A stretch of 64,000 nucleotides of DNA from Hyphomicrobiaceae bacterium. Its GTDB lineage: Bacteria > Pseudomonadota > Alphaproteobacteria > Rhizobiales > Hyphomicrobiaceae. Positions within the stretch are counted from its first letter, which is position 1, and each line of letters begins with the position of its first letter. The stretch lies in the NCBI GenBank assembly GCA_002919265.1, contig PKEY01000022.1, forward strand, positions 1-64,000. The letters run 5' to 3'. The notes under the pieces are model-generated. The model had not been told where the DNA came from and searched no databases. It saw only the letters and a program-made list of their open reading frames with translations. The position numbers were made by a program, and so were the translations under genes. Positions 9,331 through 19,230 of this stretch are shown one piece after another.

Positions 9331-10353
9331 TTGATCGTGGCGACTTACCTTGGCATCAAGCCTGCGGTCACCAACTTCAATAGCCGGCGTGGAAGCCTAG
9401 TGCCGACTCAACGCAAAAAGCGAAAGCGCAGACATATCCAGCTGCCAGCAGGCCTGCGCGATCTGCAGTATCGCGCGGAATACGCGCTGTTGCGCATCAT
9501 CGTTGCCGTCGTCCGTGCCATGCCGCTCAGCTTTGCCGTGAGGTCGTCGGCGTGGGTGTGGCGGCGGCTCGCGCCAATTCTCTCGCCGACGCGGCACCAG
9601 CGGGCGCTCGACAACCTCGCCATCGCCTTTCCTGAAAAATCCGAGGAAGAGCGGCGCCAGATCGCGCTGGCCCACTGGGAAAACCTTGGGCGCGTCATGG
9701 CCGAGACCATGCAGATCGACCGGCTCATCCAGGACCCATCCCGGATCGAGATCGAGGATCTGACCATCTTCCGGCGTTACAAGGACAAGCTCGGACCAGC
9801 GATTGGCGTGTCGCTTCACATGGGCAACTGGGAGCTTGCCATCTGGCCGCTTGTCGTCGCCGGTGCCAACCCGGCCGCCATCTATCGCTCCGTCAACAAC
9901 CCTTATGTAGACCGCTACTTGCGGGAGCAGCGCAAGGATCTATATCCCGGCGGGCTTTTTGGTCGTGGCCGGGTGGATGGCGACCACGACGAAAGCCAGC
10001 GTACGGCAAGGATCATAACGGATTATGTCCGCCGTGGTGGCCGGCTCGGTCTTGTCTGCGACCTGTATGACAGATGGGGCATCCCAGTCCCGTTCTTCGG
10101 CAAACCGGCGCGGACTCAGGCCATCGCGGCCATGATCGCCCGGCGCGTCGGCGCGCGCATTTGGCTGGCGCGCTGCCTGCGGGTCGGAACGGAGAGCCGC
10201 TTCCGGGTCCAGATCAAAGAGCTGAAGGTGCCCCGTACGGCCAATCAGGCGGAGGACGTTCGCGCGATCATGACGGAGATGCAGGCGCAGTTCGAGATGT
10301 GGATACGGGAAGCGCCCGAACAGTGGATGTGGTCTAACCGGCGCTGGAGCTGA
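9331..10353 (+). CDS. Lysophospholipid / lipid A lauroyl-type acyltransferase (LpxL/HtrB family)
   Basis: Membrane-associated acyltransferase that adds a secondary acyl chain to lipid A or a related lysolipid. The family motif HxxxxE appears as [13 protein letters not shown] (His at about residue 163). Other expected parts are an N-terminal helix ([18 protein letters not shown]), the [18 protein letters not shown] region, and the C-terminal [20 protein letters not shown] typical of LpxL proteins. The start is uncertain. The longest frame uses TTG 9331; GTG 9337 and GTG 9409 (giving [11 protein letters not shown]) are alternatives. Confidence 0.88.
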   Translation: MIVATYLGIKPAVTNFNSRRGSLVPTQRKKRKRRHIQLPAGLRDLQYRAEYALLRIIVAVVRAMPLSFAVRSSAWVWRRLAPILSPTRHQRALDNLAIAFPEKSEEERRQIALAHWENLGRVMAETMQIDRLIQDPSRIEIEDLTIFRRYKDKLGPAIGVSLHMGNWELAIWPLVVAGANPAAIYRSVNNPYVDRYLREQRKDLYPGGLFGRGRVDGDHDESQRTARIITDYVRRGGRLGLVCDLYDRWGIPVPFFGKPARTQAIAAMIARRVGARIWLARCLRVGTESRFRVQIKELKVPRTANQAEDVRAIMTEMQAQFEMWIREAPEQWMWSNRRWS

Positions 10354-10412
10354 GGACATTCGCCCAGCCGGGGCTTATAGGATCAAGCAGAATTTCGACT
10401 GCAGGAGTTGTC

Positions 10413-11465
10413 ATGCCCGCCACCCGTACGCCCGCCAAGTTCTATAGCCCGCTTGCCATCGGCGCGCCGGAGCCCTTTCGCCAGCTTCCCGTGCGCCTCG
10501 AGCGCATGATCCACTTCATACCGCCGCAAAATCCAAAGATTCGCGCGCGCCTTGACGAGATTGTCGCTAGCGTGGACGTGCTGCTTGGTAACCTCGAGGA
10601 CGCCATCCCTGCGGACGAGAAGGAAGCGGCGCGTCGCGGTTTCATTGAAATGGCCGAGCAACACGATTTCGGCTCGACTGGCCTGTGGGTGCGCATCAAC
10701 GCCCTCAATTCGCCCTGGGCGCTCGATGACATCATGGAGATCGTTGGCGCGGTCGGCTCGAAGCTCGATGTGATCATGCTGCCGAAGGTCGAGGGACCGT
10801 GGGACATCCACTACCTCGACCAGCTGCTCGCCCAGCTCGAGGCTCGCCACAGTATCAAGCGGCCCATCCTGATCCACGCCATTCTCGAAACAGCGGAGGG
10901 CGTGTCGAACGTCGAGGAGATTGCTGCCGCCAGTCCGCGCATGCACGGCATGAGCCTCGGGCCTGCCGATCTGGCCGCCTCGCGCGGCATGAAGACGACG
11001 CGCGTCGGCGGTGGCCATCCCGATTACGGCGTTCTCTCTGACCCGCAGCCGAATGGCAGTCCCCGCCCCTTCTTCCAGCAGGACCTGTGGCACTACACGG
11101 TGGCGCGGATGGTCGATGCTTGCGTGCGCAACGGCATCAAGCCGTTTTATGGCCCCTTCGGCGACTTCTCGGATGACGCCGCTTGCGAGGCCCAGTTCCG
11201 TAATGCGTTCCTCATGGGCTGCGTCGGCGCATGGTCACTGCACCCAAAGCAAATTGCCATCGCCAAGCGCGTGTTCAGCCCCGACCCTAATGAAGTTGCA
11301 TTTGCAAAGCGCATCCTCGATGCGATGCCTGATGGAACGGGCGCGGTGATGATCGACGGGAAGATGCAGGATGACGCGACCTGGAAGCAGGCCAAGGTGA
11401 TCGTCGATCTCGCCCGCCTCGTCGCAGCGAAAGATCCCGAGTTGGCCGCGCAATACGGATTCTGA
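10413..11465 (+). CDS. HpcH/HpaI-family CoA ester lyase, malyl-CoA lyase-like
   Basis: TIM-barrel lyase of the citrate lyase beta / malyl-CoA lyase group, which cleaves or forms C-C bonds in CoA thioesters such as malyl-CoA or beta-methylmalyl-CoA. The 350 residues contain the metal-site motif [43 protein letters not shown], the [14 protein letters not shown] motif, the glycine-rich GGHPDYGVL loop, and [20 protein letters not shown] followed by [17 protein letters not shown]. This succession matches malyl-CoA lyases. GGAG precedes the ATG. There are no neighbouring glyoxylate or serine-cycle genes, so the physiological substrate stays open. Confidence 0.85.
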   Translation: MPATRTPAKFYSPLAIGAPEPFRQLPVRLERMIHFIPPQNPKIRARLDEIVASVDVLLGNLEDAIPADEKEAARRGFIEMAEQHDFGSTGLWVRINALNSPWALDDIMEIVGAVGSKLDVIMLPKVEGPWDIHYLDQLLAQLEARHSIKRPILIHAILETAEGVSNVEEIAAASPRMHGMSLGPADLAASRGMKTTRVGGGHPDYGVLSDPQPNGSPRPFFQQDLWHYTVARMVDACVRNGIKPFYGPFGDFSDDAACEAQFRNAFLMGCVGAWSLHPKQIAIAKRVFSPDPNEVAFAKRILDAMPDGTGAVMIDGKMQDDATWKQAKVIVDLARLVAAKDPELAAQYGF

Positions 11466-11622
11466 GATGATTTGCTGCGCGATTTGAGACAAGTTGTGCG
11501 CTTGTAGCAACAGTACGGGGGCGTTTATGAGCTATTCTCAATCGGGTGCACGAGATGGGGGAGCTGGCGCCGGTGCACGCCCGAGGGGTGCCAGCTCAGG
11601 GAACTGTGGTACCCAGACTGCC

Positions 11623-11952
11623 ATGAGCAAAGTGCGTGTGGCCAAATATGCGATTGGCCAAGTGGTTCGCCACCGGTTCTATCCATTCCGTGGCGTCATC
11701 TTCGACGTCGACCCCGTATTTAACAACACCGAGGAGTGGTGGCTCTCGATCCCCGAGGAGATTCGCCCCTCCAAGGATCAGCCCTACTATCACCTTCTCG
11801 CTGAGAACGCGGAGACGGAGTACATCGCCTACGTGTCCGAGCAGAACCTGATGCTCGACGACAGCGGCATCCCCCTCCGCCATCCGCAAATCTGGGACCT
11901 CTTCATCGAAAGCGAGAACGGCTACCAGCCGACGTTCGTCCAGCCAAATTGA
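11623..11952 (+). CDS. hspQ: Heat shock protein HspQ
   Basis: HspQ (YccV family) binds hemimethylated DNA in vitro and acts as a specificity factor for Lon protease. The family core is unmistakable: AKYAIGQVVRHRFYPFRGVIFDVDP, EEWWLSIPEEIRPSKDQPYYHLLAEN, and YIAYVSEQNLMLDDSG. The ATG at 11623 gives 109 residues, the usual length. An upstream in-frame ATG at 11527, after a GGGGG, would add a 32-residue Gly/Ala/Ser-rich extension that the family does not have. Confidence 0.93.
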   Translation: MSKVRVAKYAIGQVVRHRFYPFRGVIFDVDPVFNNTEEWWLSIPEEIRPSKDQPYYHLLAENAETEYIAYVSEQNLMLDDSGIPLRHPQIWDLFIESENGYQPTFVQPN

Positions 11953-12051
11953 AGGCTGAGCGACGAACAGCTGTCGCGGTTAAGAGCTGCTCTGCGTCCG
12001 GCGCCCAAGCTGGGAGTCAAAGCTGGTCTTTCGGGTGCTCCGTGAAAAGCG

Positions 12052-12085
12052 AAAGGCAGTGCCACGCCACCGTGACACTGCCTTT
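12052..12085. terminator. Bidirectional terminator hspQ/ialB
   Basis: A perfect 10-bp stem (AAAGGCAGTG / CACTGCCTTT) encloses a 14-nt loop between two convergent genes. It is flanked by T-rich sequence on the plus side and A-rich sequence on the other, so it can stop both transcripts. Confidence 0.85.
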
Positions 12086-12090
12086 TCTTG

Positions 12091-12906
12091 TTACTGCTTC
12101 TTCTTCTCGGCAGCCTTGTTCTCGGGCGCCGCGCCTTGCTGCTGTTGCTGCTGTCTCTCACGCGCCTGCCGCATCAACTCGGCCTGCCGCTGCCGGATCT
12201 GCTGCATGAGCTGGCTGCGCGCCTCGGCGTAGGCCTTGTTGTCCACTGGAGCACCAGTGTGCGCAGCGGCGAAACCGTCCAGCGGCACCGGGAACGCGAT
12301 CGGCTGACCGTTGGCGTTGATGGCAAGGACCATCAGGCCACCGCCCGTCTTCATCGAATTGATGAGCTCTTCTGTGGCCTCGACCTCAGCCGTGCAGCCG
12401 GCGGGGTGACACAGCGAGTAATGCAGATTGATTGGCTTGAGCGTGCTCTCGTCGATGGTCTCGTTCTTCTGGGCCTTCTCCCACTGCTCCTTCGAGTAGA
12501 CAGCAGCCCGCACGCCCGGCGGGATGGCCATGCCAAGCGGCACCATGATCATCAGGTGCTGCTTTTCCATGCCCTCCACCTGCCGGATGGCTGCGGACAC
12601 GAGAACCATGCCCGTGTTTCCGTCCAGCCGCTCGTGGTGCGTAAGGCAGATGTTCTTCTCTTCGTGATTCTCTTTGCCGTCCTTGTCGCGGCGAACGAAG
12701 TTGGCCTTCTCGCACAACTTCACCCACGCGCTCTGTTGCTGCTGGCCCGCCTGTTGCTGCTGCTTGGGCTGAGCAGCCTGCTTGGGCTGCGACTTAGCCT
12801 GCTGGGCCAGAGCGGAGCCCGAAATCGCAAGCTGGAATCCAATCGCCAGTGCAACGCCCGTCATGGCGCGCGTAGCGCCCTTTGCGAGCCATCCTGAATT
12901 CGCCAT
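12091..12906 (-). CDS. Invasion-associated locus B (IalB) family protein
   Basis: Periplasmic IalB-type protein, named for the Bartonella factor but widespread in non-pathogenic Hyphomicrobiales; the molecular role is unknown. ATG 12906 gives a signal peptide ending in SGSALAQ, then a Gln/Lys-rich linker and the IalB domain. That domain has its paired cysteines (WVKLCEK, NICLTHHE, LHYSLCHPAGC), the hydrophobic HLMIMVPLGMAIPPGV core and LPLDGF-like VPLDGFAAA. The C-terminal tail (residues about 230-271) is a highly charged, Gln-rich helix, longer than in classic IalB. A frame extends to 12954, but that start would bury the signal peptide. Confidence 0.88.
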   Translation of the reverse strand: MANSGWLAKGATRAMTGVALAIGFQLAISGSALAQQAKSQPKQAAQPKQQQQAGQQQQSAWVKLCEKANFVRRDKDGKENHEEKNICLTHHERLDGNTGMVLVSAAIRQVEGMEKQHLMIMVPLGMAIPPGVRAAVYSKEQWEKAQKNETIDESTLKPINLHYSLCHPAGCTAEVEATEELINSMKTGGGLMVLAINANGQPIAFPVPLDGFAAAHTGAPVDNKAYAEARSQLMQQIRQRQAELMRQARERQQQQQQGAAPENKAAEKKKQ

Positions 12907-13147
12907 CGTACGTTTCCGACCTTCCCTGTGAGCGGACTTGCCGCCCGGCCCCAATCCTCTTAAGCGCTCGTGCGCGTCTGGTTGTTGCGCCCTGTACAGG
13001 CACCCGTGCGGACTAATGGGGCGAATGCGGCAATCCCGTGGCCGCCCACTCGCCTACCAGTGAATGTGTGAGGCCGTCTACTGCGACGTGGCAAAGTCGC
13101 AACGTCGCACTACGGTCATCCACACGTAGCGAGTGTGGTAATGGAAG

Positions 13148-15010
13148 TTGACGATCATCCAGCACCGCTCACTAGTAGACGGGAGCGGTAGAACCGATGG
13201 ACCCGGAAGCCCTGTGACCCTGCTTTTTGTTCTCGCGTCCTTCGTCCTGGCCGCGCTCCTTCCGGCCCAGCCCGCGCTGGCGGATGGGCATGGCATCGCC
13301 ATGCACGGTACGCCGGCCTTGCCGCCCGACTTCAAGCATTTTCCTTACGTCAACCCGGACGCACCCAAGGGCGGTCGTTTGCGCATGGGTGTGCTCGGCA
13401 CGTTCGACAGCCTCAATCCGTTCATCATCAAGGGCGTCACGCCGTCGGGCATCCGCGAGTACGTCTACGAGAGCCTGATGGCCCGTTCGCAGGATGAGCC
13501 CTTCACGCTGTATGGGCTTATCGCGGAGCGAATCGAGGTTCCTGAGGACCGCAGCTCGATTACATTTCACCTGCGGCCGGAGGCGCGCTATTCAGACGGC
13601 CATCCCATCACGCCCGAGGACGTGCTGCACTCTCACAAGCTGCTGAAAGAGGGCGGTTGGCCTTACCACCGTTCCTACTATTCCAAAGTCGAAAAGGCTG
13701 AGCAGATCGGCCCGCATTCGGTTCGCTTCACCTTCAAGGAAGGTGGCGATCGCGAAATTCCGCTGATCCTCGGTTTGATGCCGATCTTGCCGGCCCATTA
13801 CATGACCAAGGAGCGGTTCGAACGCACGAGCCTCGAGCCGCCCATCGGCAGCGGCCCGTACATCATCGATCGCGTGGAGCCGGGGCGTTCCGTCGTGTTC
13901 CGCAGAAACCCGAACCACTGGGCCAGAGATCTCCCCGTCAACCGCGGTCGGTTCAACTTCGATGAGATCAGGGTGGACTTCTTCCGCGATGCCGCAAGCC
14001 TTTTCGAGGCGTTCAAGGCGGGTCAGATCGATGTGCGCATCGAAGATGATCCGGGGCGCTGGGCGGAAAGCTACGATTTCCCAGCCGTTGCCGATGGTCG
14101 TGTGCTGAAAAGTGAGTTCAAGACCGGCCTCCCGGCCGGCATGACTGGCCTCGTGTTCAACACGCGCCGGCCAGTGTTCGCCGATCAGCGGGTGCGGCGT
14201 GCGCTGATCCTGATGTTCGACGCCGAGTGGGTCAATCGCAGCCTGTTCCACGGCCTCTATACGCGAACGGACAGCTATTTCGCGCGCTCTGACCTTGCCT
14301 CTACGGGCCATCCCGCCTCCGAGCTCGAGCGCAAGCTGCTGGCGCCATATCTCGATGAGCTACATCCCGACGTCCTGGAGGGGCGCTCACGCCTGCCAGT
14401 GGGCGACGGCTCGGGCAACAATCGCGAGGCCCTTCGCGAGGCCTACAAGCTGTTGACAGAGGCCGGCTACAAGCTGGAAGGCTCGCGCCTCGTGCACGAG
14501 AAAACTGGCGCGCCTCTGGCGTTCGAGTTCCTGGCTGCCACGCGGGCGCAGGAGCGCATCATGCTCGCCTACGCGCGCATGCTCGAACGGCTTGGTATTT
14601 CCGTCAGCATTCGCCAGGTGGATTCGGCGCAGTACTGGGCGCGCCTCAAGTCGTTCGACTTCGACATGATCCAGTGGACGTGGGGGGCGTCGCTATCGCC
14701 AGGCAACGAGCAGGTCAATCGCTGGTCATCCCGAGCAGCTGATAATGAGGGCACCCTCAACTATGCGGGTGTGAAGAGCAAGGCTGCCGATGCGATGATC
14801 GATGCCCTGCTTACGGCGCGCACCTACGAGGAGCTGACTGCAGCGGTGCGCGCGTTCGACCGCGTGCTTCTCTCAGGCGACTACGTCATCCCCCTGTTCC
14901 ACATCCCGAAGCAGTGGATCGCCCATTGGTCCCACTTGCGCCCGCCGGAGCGCACGGCTCTTTTGGGCACTGACTTCGATACGTGGTGGCAGGCGGGGGA
15001 GGCACCGTGA
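13148..15010 (+). CDS. Extracellular peptide-binding protein of an ABC transporter (SBP family 5, YejA-like)
   Basis: Periplasmic solute-binding protein for oligopeptides. About 620 residues fit the YejA subgroup. Typical parts are the mature N-terminus HGIAMHGTPALPPDFKHFPYVNPDAPKGG, YVYESLMARSQDEPFTLYGLIAE, the GSGPYIIDRVEPGR signature, and the C-terminal SPGNEQVNRWSS and YVIPLFHIP. The start is uncertain. TTG 13148 opens the longest frame, but GTG 13214, preceded by GGAAG, begins directly at the hydrophobic signal sequence. No permease or ATPase genes adjoin it, so this is an orphan binding protein here. Its stop overlaps the GTG of the next gene. Confidence 0.9.
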   Translation: MTIIQHRSLVDGSGRTDGPGSPVTLLFVLASFVLAALLPAQPALADGHGIAMHGTPALPPDFKHFPYVNPDAPKGGRLRMGVLGTFDSLNPFIIKGVTPSGIREYVYESLMARSQDEPFTLYGLIAERIEVPEDRSSITFHLRPEARYSDGHPITPEDVLHSHKLLKEGGWPYHRSYYSKVEKAEQIGPHSVRFTFKEGGDREIPLILGLMPILPAHYMTKERFERTSLEPPIGSGPYIIDRVEPGRSVVFRRNPNHWARDLPVNRGRFNFDEIRVDFFRDAASLFEAFKAGQIDVRIEDDPGRWAESYDFPAVADGRVLKSEFKTGLPAGMTGLVFNTRRPVFADQRVRRALILMFDAEWVNRSLFHGLYTRTDSYFARSDLASTGHPASELERKLLAPYLDELHPDVLEGRSRLPVGDGSGNNREALREAYKLLTEAGYKLEGSRLVHEKTGAPLAFEFLAATRAQERIMLAYARMLERLGISVSIRQVDSAQYWARLKSFDFDMIQWTWGASLSPGNEQVNRWSSRAADNEGTLNYAGVKSKAADAMIDALLTARTYEELTAAVRAFDRVLLSGDYVIPLFHIPKQWIAHWSHLRPPERTALLGTDFDTWWQAGEAP

Positions 15011-16569
15011 GCGAACAGCAAGGCGCATTTGGCTTTCGCGGACCGCTGCCCCCTGCTCGCTTCAACATGGCCGCCTACGTGATAGGCCGCGCGGCCGCCG
15101 AGTATCCTGACAAACCGGCCCTGCTCGTCTTCTCTGACCCGCTGTCTCCGCCATCGGAGATCTGGACCTTTGCCGCGCTCGAGGACGCCGTCTTGCGCCT
15201 CGCTGCGGCGCTGAAGGCGGAAGGTCTGGAGCCGGGCGCGCGGATCATGATCCGGCTTGAGAACACAAGTACCTACGCCCTGCTCTTCTTCGGCGCGATT
15301 GCTGCCGGATACGTTCCGCTTCCAACCTCGAGTCAACTGACTGAAGGTGAGGCGGAATTCCTCCTGCAGGACAGCGGCGCGCAATTTCTCGCGCTCAGTG
15401 ACGCCTTGCCGATGTCGCGGATCCCCGCGGGGGTTCGGGTTGTAGACGGCGCTCGTATCAGGGCGATGGCCGCCTACCCGCATCGCGCCACTTACGCCGA
15501 TACCGCTGCCGATGATCCGGCGTACCTGATCTACACATCGGGCACCACGTCGCGGCCCAAAGGCGTTCTGCACGCCCATCGGGCCGCATGGGGCCGGCGG
15601 CCCATGTATCAGGGCTGGTATGGCATCACACCGGCGGATCGCGTTCTTCACGCTGGCGCGTTCAACTGGACCTACACCCTCGGCACGGGCCTTACAGACC
15701 CGTGGGCCAATGGTGCGACGTCCATCGTCTACACCGGCCCCAAGGACCCGACTATTTGGCCGGGCCTCATTCGATCATCCGAGGCCACCATTTTCGCTGC
15801 GGTGCCGACGCTTTATCGTCAGATCCTCCGCTACGCGCAGGTCGACCGCGGCGAGACGCTGGGCGTTTTGAGGCATGGCCTCATGGCGGGGGAAGCCCCG
15901 CCGCCGGGGCTGTTCGAGGAGTGGCATGAACGCACCGGGCGCGAAATCTACGAAGCTCTCGGCATGAGCGAGCTCTCAACCTACATCTCCTCGGCCCCAG
16001 CCGTACCGCGCAAACCCGGCGCCGTCGGCAAGCCTCAGCCCGGCCGCTGTGTTGTCATTCTGCCGGCAGAAGGTGGCACGACGCCTTTGCCGCTGGGCGA
16101 AGAAGGTTTGCTCGCCGCCCATCGCTCCGATCCCGGACTGATGCTCGGCTATTGGAACCGGCCCGAAGAAGAAGCGGAAGTTTTCCGGGGCGAATGGTTT
16201 ATCGGCGGCGATCTCGCGCGCATGGACGAGGAAGGCTACGTCACCCACTGCGGGCGCGCGAACGACATCATGAAGGCGCTCGGCTATCGGGTGGCACCGC
16301 AGGAGGTCGAAGCGGTGCTGAGCCAGCATCCAGCGGTGGCCGAGGTCGCCTGCGCCGAGGTGCGGGTGCGGGCCGACGTCAGCGTGATCGGTGCGTTTGT
16401 GGTACCGCGCCCTGGAGCCGAGCGCGATCCCGAATCCATCAAGCGATTCGCAGCCGAACGGCTGGCCGCCTACAAGTGCCCGCGCGAGGTCGTGTTTCTC
16501 GACGCCCTGCCCCGCACAGCCAACGGAAAGCTCCGCCGCGGCGACCTGAAAAATTGGCGGCCGACCTAA
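15007..16569 (+). CDS. AMP-dependent acyl-CoA synthetase (benzoate-CoA ligase-like)
   Basis: Class I adenylate-forming enzyme that activates a carboxylic acid with ATP and passes it to CoA. The AMP-binding motif YTSGTTSRPKGVLHAHRA lies near residue 180. The EALGMSELSTYISS motif, a GGDLARMDEEGYVTHCGRANDI hinge region and the C-terminal lysine motif PRTANGKLRRGDLK follow. At 520 residues its architecture resembles benzoate-CoA ligases and medium-chain synthetases, but the acid cannot be read from the sequence. The GTG start overlaps the stop of the peptide-binding protein, so the two are translationally coupled, an unusual pairing. Confidence 0.87.
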   Translation: MSEQQGAFGFRGPLPPARFNMAAYVIGRAAAEYPDKPALLVFSDPLSPPSEIWTFAALEDAVLRLAAALKAEGLEPGARIMIRLENTSTYALLFFGAIAAGYVPLPTSSQLTEGEAEFLLQDSGAQFLALSDALPMSRIPAGVRVVDGARIRAMAAYPHRATYADTAADDPAYLIYTSGTTSRPKGVLHAHRAAWGRRPMYQGWYGITPADRVLHAGAFNWTYTLGTGLTDPWANGATSIVYTGPKDPTIWPGLIRSSEATIFAAVPTLYRQILRYAQVDRGETLGVLRHGLMAGEAPPPGLFEEWHERTGREIYEALGMSELSTYISSAPAVPRKPGAVGKPQPGRCVVILPAEGGTTPLPLGEEGLLAAHRSDPGLMLGYWNRPEEEAEVFRGEWFIGGDLARMDEEGYVTHCGRANDIMKALGYRVAPQEVEAVLSQHPAVAEVACAEVRVRADVSVIGAFVVPRPGAERDPESIKRFAAERLAAYKCPREVVFLDALPRTANGKLRRGDLKNWRPT

Positions 16570-16696
16570 GCCCAGATTTGAGTTGTAGTTGATGCTTCGT
16601 CGCCCTGACCCAGCGGCGACACGACGGATTGCAATCCAGGCTGCTTCGCACGACGACAGGCCAAATCCTTTCATTCCGTTCTGAAAAGAGGCGACG

Positions 16697-17074
16697 GTGA
16701 CGGAACAAACTCAAAGCGGACAGCCCATTCGCTGGATCATTGCATTTGCAGGGCTGATGGGAGCAGCAGGCATCACAGCGGCGGCAGCGGCTGCCCACTG
16801 GGCCGATGAACGGCTTCTTGGCGCCGTTTCCGCCATTTGTCTTGCCAACGCCCCTGCTCTAATTGGGCTCGGCATTGCCGGATCGCGACTGAGGCTCGGT
16901 GCCATGGTAGCCATTCTGCTCATTCTGGGGACGGCGCTTTTTTCCGGCGACGTGACGCTGCGCGCGTTCTACGGAGAGGGGCTGTTCCCAAAAGCTGCGC
17001 CGATCGGTGGGTCGACGGTGATCATCGCCTGGTTGCTGCTTGCGGTCGACGCGCTGTTACCTCGGCGAGATTAA
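16697..17074 (+). CDS. DUF423 family small membrane protein
   Basis: A 125-residue protein with about four transmembrane helices. It ends in the DUF423 signature GTALFSGDVTLRAFYGEGLFPKAAPIGGSTVIIAWLLLA. The function of the family (YgdD/YwdK) is unknown. GTG 16697 is preceded by a weak AGAGG. It is convergent with tsf. Confidence 0.88.
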   Translation: MTEQTQSGQPIRWIIAFAGLMGAAGITAAAAAAHWADERLLGAVSAICLANAPALIGLGIAGSRLRLGAMVAILLILGTALFSGDVTLRAFYGEGLFPKAAPIGGSTVIIAWLLLAVDALLPRRD

Positions 17075-17142
17075 AGCCGCGCAAGGACGACTGTTCGGGC
17101 CCAGCCATCCTGCGCACACGACACGCTCCCGAAAATGCAAAA

Positions 17143-17167
17143 GCCCGGCCGCCTGAAGCGACCGGGC
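17143..17167 (-). terminator. Terminator of rpsB-tsf
   Basis: A 10-bp stem with one G-T pair (GCCCGGCCGC / GCGACCGGGC) closes a 5-nt loop just past the tsf stop. Read on the minus strand it is followed by TTTTGCATTTTC. It may also serve the convergent DUF423 gene. Confidence 0.75.
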
Positions 17168-17193
17168 CAGTTTCCAAGACTTCCTGCTGAGTC

Positions 17194-18132
17194 TTACCGC
17201 GAGCCGCTCACGGCAGCTGCCACTTCCGCAGCGAAATCCTCTTCCTTCTTCTCGATACCCTCGCCGAGCGCGTAGCGCACGAAGCCGGTGATCTTGATGT
17301 CACCGCCAACCGACTTGGCAGCCTCCTTCATCGCCTCCTCGACCGTCGACTTGCCGTCGATCACGAAGGTCTGCTGCAACAGAACGACCTGCTGGAAGAA
17401 CTCCTTGCGCAGCCGGCCCTCGGCCATCTTGGCAACGATGTCCGCCGGCTTGCCGGAGGCGGCAGCCTGCTCCTCGTAGATCTTGCGCTCGCGCTCGATC
17501 ACCGCCGAGTCAAGATCCTCGACAGTCACTGCAAGCGGTGACGAGGCGGCGATGTGCATGGCGACCTGACGGCCAAACTCGGCGAGCTTCGCCTTGTCAC
17601 CCGTGCTCTCGAGCGCGACGATCACGCCGATCTTGCCAAGCCCATCGGCCACGCGGTTATGCACGTAGTCAACGATCACGCCGTTCTCGCTCGCGGTGAG
17701 CAGCGCCGTGCGGCGCACCGTCATGTTCTCACCGATGGTGGCGATCATCTCCTTGACGTGCTCTTCGACCGTCGCCGACTTGCCCGGGAATGGCATGGCT
17801 AGGAGCCGGTTGAGATCGCCAGCGGCATCGAGCGCCAGCTTCGTGATCTCACGCACCATCTCCTGGAACTGGGCATTGCGGGCAACGAAGTCCGTCTCGG
17901 AGTTGACCTCGACGGCGGTGCCCACCTTGTCCTTGACCGCGACGCCGATCAGACCTTCCGCCGCGACGCGGCCCGACTTCTTGGCCGCCTTCGACAGGCC
18001 CTTCTTCCGCAGCCAGTCGACAGCGGCGTCCATGTCGCCGTTGTTCTCGATCAGCGCCTGCTTGCAATCCATCATGCCCGCGCCGGTCTTGTCGCGGAGC
18101 TCTTTCACCATCGCGGCAGAAATCTGCGTCAT
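17194..18132 (-). CDS. tsf: Translation elongation factor Ts
   Basis: EF-Ts is the nucleotide exchange factor that recycles EF-Tu-GDP. ATG 18132 gives 312 residues beginning MTQISAAMVKELRDKTGAGMMDCKQAL, the family signature. It contains the second signature SETDFVARNAQFQEMV. It lies 111 nt downstream of rpsB in the universal rpsB-tsf arrangement. The frame continues 10 codons upstream, but that part is not conserved. Confidence 0.97.
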   Translation of the reverse strand: MTQISAAMVKELRDKTGAGMMDCKQALIENNGDMDAAVDWLRKKGLSKAAKKSGRVAAEGLIGVAVKDKVGTAVEVNSETDFVARNAQFQEMVREITKLALDAAGDLNRLLAMPFPGKSATVEEHVKEMIATIGENMTVRRTALLTASENGVIVDYVHNRVADGLGKIGVIVALESTGDKAKLAEFGRQVAMHIAASSPLAVTVEDLDSAVIERERKIYEEQAAASGKPADIVAKMAEGRLRKEFFQQVVLLQQTFVIDGKSTVEEAMKEAAKSVGGDIKITGFVRYALGEGIEKKEEDFAAEVAAAVSGSR

Positions 18133-18184
18133 GTCACCCTCTCGGGTTGGGCAGGCACGCAAAGCGGGCCCGCATGATTGAACT

Positions 18185-18212
18185 GGCAGGCGCCCCGAAA
18201 GGAACGCCTGCC
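18185..18212 (-). promoter_or_regulatory. Intercistronic stem-loop between rpsB and tsf
   Basis: A perfect 8-bp stem (GGCAGGCG / CGCCTGCC) with a 12-nt loop sits in the 111-nt rpsB-tsf gap. No T-run follows in the direction of transcription, so it looks like a partial attenuator or processing element rather than a full terminator. Confidence 0.5.
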
Positions 18213-18243
18213 GGAGGAAACGTTGGCCTTTTCGGCCTCAAGG

Positions 18244-19230
18244 TCAGGCCGCGGCAGCCTCGACCAGCTTGCGGGCCTGGCCGACCCAATCCTCGGCCTC
18301 GATCTGACCCTTCAGCTTGAGCGTGCGATCGAGGGACTTGATGCCATCCGCATCGAGATCGGCGATCTGCCAGAAATGGAAAACGCCGATGTCGTTGAGC
18401 CGTTGCTCGAGCTTTGCAGTGATGTTCTTGATCCGCTTGAGATCGTCCGGCTCGCCGCGAGGCGCCTCGATGCCCTTGAACTGAGGCACGGGGATCTCCT
18501 CCTCCGGCGGCGTCTCGGCCGCTCCGATGTCGAGGCCGGCAGCCGCCTGGGCACGCTGAATGCCGTCAATGGCAGCACGAGCGGCGAGGTCGCAGTACAG
18601 CGTGATAGCGCGGCCCGCGTCGTCGTTCCCGGGGATCGGGAAGTCGATGCCGTCCGGATCACAGTTGGTATCGACGACGGCCACGATCGGGATGCCGAGC
18701 TTCCTGGCTTCCTTGACGGCGATCGCCTCCTTGTTCGTGTCGATCACGAACAGCAGGTCCGGCGTGCCGCCCATCTCCTTGATGCCACCCAGCGACTGGT
18801 TGAGCTTGTCGCGCTCGCGGGTGAGGTTCAGGATCTCTTTCTTGGTCCGGCCCTGCGGATCGGCAAGGATTTCGTCAAGCTGGCGCAGGCGGCGGATAGA
18901 CTGCGAAATGGTCTTCCAGTTGGTCAGCGTGCCGCCGAGCCAGCGGTGGTTCACGTAATACTGGGCAGAACGCTTGGCGGCTTCCGCCACCGCGTCGACA
19001 GCCTGGCGCTTCGTGCCCACGAATAGCACACGCCCGCCCTCTGCGACCGTGTCGGAAATCTTGACTAGAGCCTGGTGCAGCAGCGGCACCGTCTGGGTCA
19101 GGTCAATGATGTGGATCCCGTTGCGGACGCCGAAAATGAACGGCGCCATCTTCGGATTCCAGCGATGAGCCTGGTGACCGAAATGCACGCCAGCTTCCAG
19201 CAGCTGGCGCATCGTGAACGTTGGCAGCAT
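18244..19230 (-). CDS. rpsB: 30S ribosomal protein S2 with C-terminal extension
   Basis: Structural protein of the small subunit. ATG 19230 gives 328 residues starting [34 protein letters not shown]. The standard S2 fold ends near residue 230. About 95 further residues follow: an acidic linker, then a helical module [32 protein letters not shown] ending in [12 protein letters not shown]. That module resembles the helix-hairpin-helix-like tail found on S2, L21 and some Complex I subunits in Hyphomicrobiales. Frames reach 19377, but S2 homology begins at 19230. Confidence 0.96.
   Translation of the reverse strand: MLPTFTMRQLLEAGVHFGHQAHRWNPKMAPFIFGVRNGIHIIDLTQTVPLLHQALVKISDTVAEGGRVLFVGTKRQAVDAVAEAAKRSAQYYVNHRWLGGTLTNWKTISQSIRRLRQLDEILADPQGRTKKEILNLTRERDKLNQSLGGIKEMGGTPDLLFVIDTNKEAIAVKEARKLGIPIVAVVDTNCDPDGIDFPIPGNDDAGRAITLYCDLAARAAIDGIQRAQAAAGLDIGAAETPPEEEIPVPQFKGIEAPRGEPDDLKRIKNITAKLEQRLNDIGVFHFWQIADLDADGIKSLDRTLKLKGQIEAEDWVGQARKLVEAAAA

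Noticed and set aside
12088..12897. Long plus-strand ORF opposite ialB, Leu-rich at the start
   Set aside because: It is a shadow of the Gln-rich and GC-biased ialB gene; the minus frame has a signal peptide and IalB motifs.
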